A stretch of 6,569 nt of DNA, from the NCBI GenBank assembly GCA_027117675.1, contig JAJAYM010000080.1, positions 1-6,569 on the forward strand, in the 5' to 3' direction. Made by a program: the position numbers and the translations under genes. Positions 5,195 through 6,569 of the stretch are shown in pieces. This DNA is from Actinomycetes bacterium (GTDB lineage Bacteria > Actinomycetota > Actinomycetes > JAHEKZ01). The notes beneath the pieces were generated by a model. That model saw only the letters and a list, made by a program, of their open reading frames with translations, was not told the origin of the DNA and ran no database searches. Each line of letters starts with the position of its first letter. Within the stretch, counting starts at the first letter, position 1.

Positions 5195-6569
5195 ATGGGG
5201 GTTCAGTCGCGGCGAATGCTGGTCGCCGCTCGCGCTCTTGCGCTGCTCAGTGTTGCCGCGCTCGCGCCTCTGACAACGTGGGCGGGCACGACGCCCCCGG
5301 CTGCGGCAGCTGAGGATGCGTCGCCGCAGCCGAACATCGTGGTGATCCTCACTGACGACCAGAGCCCGGACATGTTCGACGCCATGCCGCTGACGCAGGC
5401 ATCGCTGCTCGATCAAGGAGTCACGTTCAGCAACGGCATCAGTCCTACCTCCCTCTGTTGCCCCGCGCGGGCCGCACTTCTGCATGGCACGTACTCCCGC
5501 ACCAATGGCGTCTGGTCCAACGGCGGCCCCCTCGGCGGCTGGTCAGCGTTCTCCGGGCTGGAGTCGCAAACCATCGCGACCGCAGTCGACGCCGTCGGGT
5601 ACCGGACTGGATTCTTTGGCAAGTACCTGAACGGCTGGTCGACGCCAGCAGACCCGGTCGTCCCAGCCGGATGGGACGCCTTTTCCGCAATGCGCGGACC
5701 TGCCGGCGGCGGTGGCGCCTATTACGACTACCAGCTGGTCGGTAGCGCGCCGAGCGAGTCGTACGGGGCCAATGCCGAGGACTACAGCACGGACGTGTTG
5801 GCCGCCAAGGCCAGCGACTTCGTGGCCACCACCGATCCTTCGGCGCCGTTCTTCGTCGTCTACGCCCCGTTCGGGCCGCACGCACCATCCAACGCGGCGC
5901 CCCGCCACGTCGGGATGTGGCCGGGCGCCCCGATTCAGCCTCCGACGAACGAGGCTGACATGACCGACAAGCCGGCGTTCATGCAGACCCTCGGCCCCAT
6001 CCCCAACCGCAAGCTGCGCAGAACCATCCGCAAGCAACACGAGTCACTGCTGTCGGTCGACGAAGGGGTCCACCAGATCATCGACACGCTCGGACCCGAG
6101 CGATCGACCAACACCCTCTTCGTCTTCCTCTCTGACAACGCTCTGATGAACGGCGACCACCGGCTCCTGGGCAAGTACGTTCCCTATGCGGGTGCCACCG
6201 AGATCCCCATCGTGATGCGGTGGGACAACCTCCTGCCGCCTGGTCAGGTCGACTCGCGGATCTTCACGATCCAGGACGTGACTACAACGATCGTCGAAGC
6301 AGCTGGCGCCACACTTCCGACCGAGGGCGTTGGCTACCCCTCGGGGACCCGGGAGGGGACTGTGGTGGAGGGCATAGAGACCACCAAGGACGGTTTCACC
6401 CGTCCCGCCTACTGCGGTTGGCGCACCGAGCAGTACCTCTATGTGCGGTACAACAACGGTGCAGGCGAAGAGCTCTACGACTACGGGGTCGACCCCGACG
6501 AACTCAACAACAGCGTCGCCGACCCCGCCTACACCAAGACTCTCGACCAGCTACGGGCCGTCGCTCAGC
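5195..6569 (+). CDS. Exported sulfatase, formylglycine type, GNS-like (partial at right edge)
   Basis: Family S1 sulfatase (alkaline-phosphatase fold) that hydrolyses sulfate esters outside the cytoplasm; the substrate is unknown. 458 codons are present without a stop, probably close to full length. Residues 1-39 are an Ala-rich signal peptide. SRRMLV near its start resembles a Tat motif (SRRxFLK), but the match is loose. Mature features: metal ligands Asp54-Asp55 (LTDDQ); the sulfatase signature LCCPARAALLHG with Cys88 in CxPxR, the residue converted to formylglycine; GKYLNGW (about 148-154), typical of glucosamine-6-sulfatase-like members; GPHAP with His229; and the second metal/active-site cluster LSDNALMNGDHRLLGK with Asp314, Asn315 and Lys327. 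The usual Gly after SDN is Ala here. A formylglycine-generating enzyme would be needed and is not in the window. The start is ATG 5195; ATG 5216 is an alternative but would lose the Arg pair. It follows thioredoxin by 47 bases. Confidence 0.92.
   Translation, partial: MGVQSRRMLVAARALALLSVAALAPLTTWAGTTPPAAAAEDASPQPNIVVILTDDQSPDMFDAMPLTQASLLDQGVTFSNGISPTSLCCPARAALLHGTYSRTNGVWSNGGPLGGWSAFSGLESQTIATAVDAVGYRTGFFGKYLNGWSTPADPVVPAGWDAFSAMRGPAGGGGAYYDYQLVGSAPSESYGANAEDYSTDVLAAKASDFVATTDPSAPFFVVYAPFGPHAPSNAAPRHVGMWPGAPIQPPTNEADMTDKPAFMQTLGPIPNRKLRRTIRKQHESLLSVDEGVHQIIDTLGPERSTNTLFVFLSDNALMNGDHRLLGKYVPYAGATEIPIVMRWDNLLPPGQVDSRIFTIQDVTTTIVEAAGATLPTEGVGYPSGTREGTVVEGIETTKDGFTRPAYCGWRTEQYLYVRYNNGAGEELYDYGVDPDELNNSVADPAYTKTLDQLRAVAQ

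Noticed and set aside
5445..6040. Minus-strand ORFs opposite the sulfatase (147 and 165 codons)
   Set aside because: Arg-rich, low-complexity products on the opposite strand of a complete sulfatase core.
1..6569. CRISPR, tRNA, rRNA, insertion sequence, phage or defence system
   Set aside because: No spaced repeats, transposase or integrase motifs, terminal inverted repeats or structural RNA signatures were seen. The helicase alone, without nuclease or partner genes, is not enough to call a defence system.

Overview
The window looks like chromosomal DNA of a high-GC actinobacterium. The signs are strong G/C bias at third codon positions, frequent GTG starts, an actinobacterial DUF3039 protein, start regions with a TANNNT box just upstream, and a SigR/SigH-type promoter motif. 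A Nocardioides-like member of the Propionibacteriales is my guess, but this is inference from general style, not a match. The whole window is coding-dense, with no gene-free stretch over about 200 bases.

Layout: positions 1-4569 are a minus-strand block. Read in transcription order it runs: a YqgE/AlgH-family protein (4569-4015), a DUF3039 protein (3996-3727), a secreted M43-type zinc metalloprotease (3632-2697), a DHA2-like MFS exporter (2666-1215) and the N-terminal 400 residues of an SF2 helicase (1202 to the left edge, incomplete). The last three are packed with 30- and 12-base gaps and probably form one transcript from a promoter near 3672-3677. YqgE and DUF3039 are 18 bases apart. Positions 4773-6569 are a plus-strand block: a thioredoxin (4773-5147) and an exported formylglycine-type sulfatase (5195 to the right edge, incomplete). 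The helicase and the sulfatase are both cut by the window edges.

The two blocks diverge from a roughly 200-base intergenic region (4570-4772), which is the most informative non-coding stretch. It carries an exact GGAAT-N18-GTT motif, the published form of SigR (Streptomyces) and SigH (Mycobacterium) oxidative-stress promoters, pointing at the thioredoxin gene. It also carries four degenerate 13-base tandem repeats in the predicted 5' leader, and a 12-codon upstream ORF whose stop overlaps a possible thioredoxin start as ATGA.

Functionally this is a mixed neighbourhood of redox homeostasis (thioredoxin), secreted hydrolases (metalloprotease, sulfatase), efflux (MFS) and nucleic-acid handling (helicase). 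I see no mobile element, CRISPR array, RNA gene or clear defence system. I found no convincing wholly new system. The items most worth a second look are the regulatory architecture upstream of thioredoxin and an inverted repeat just upstream of the sulfatase promoter box.
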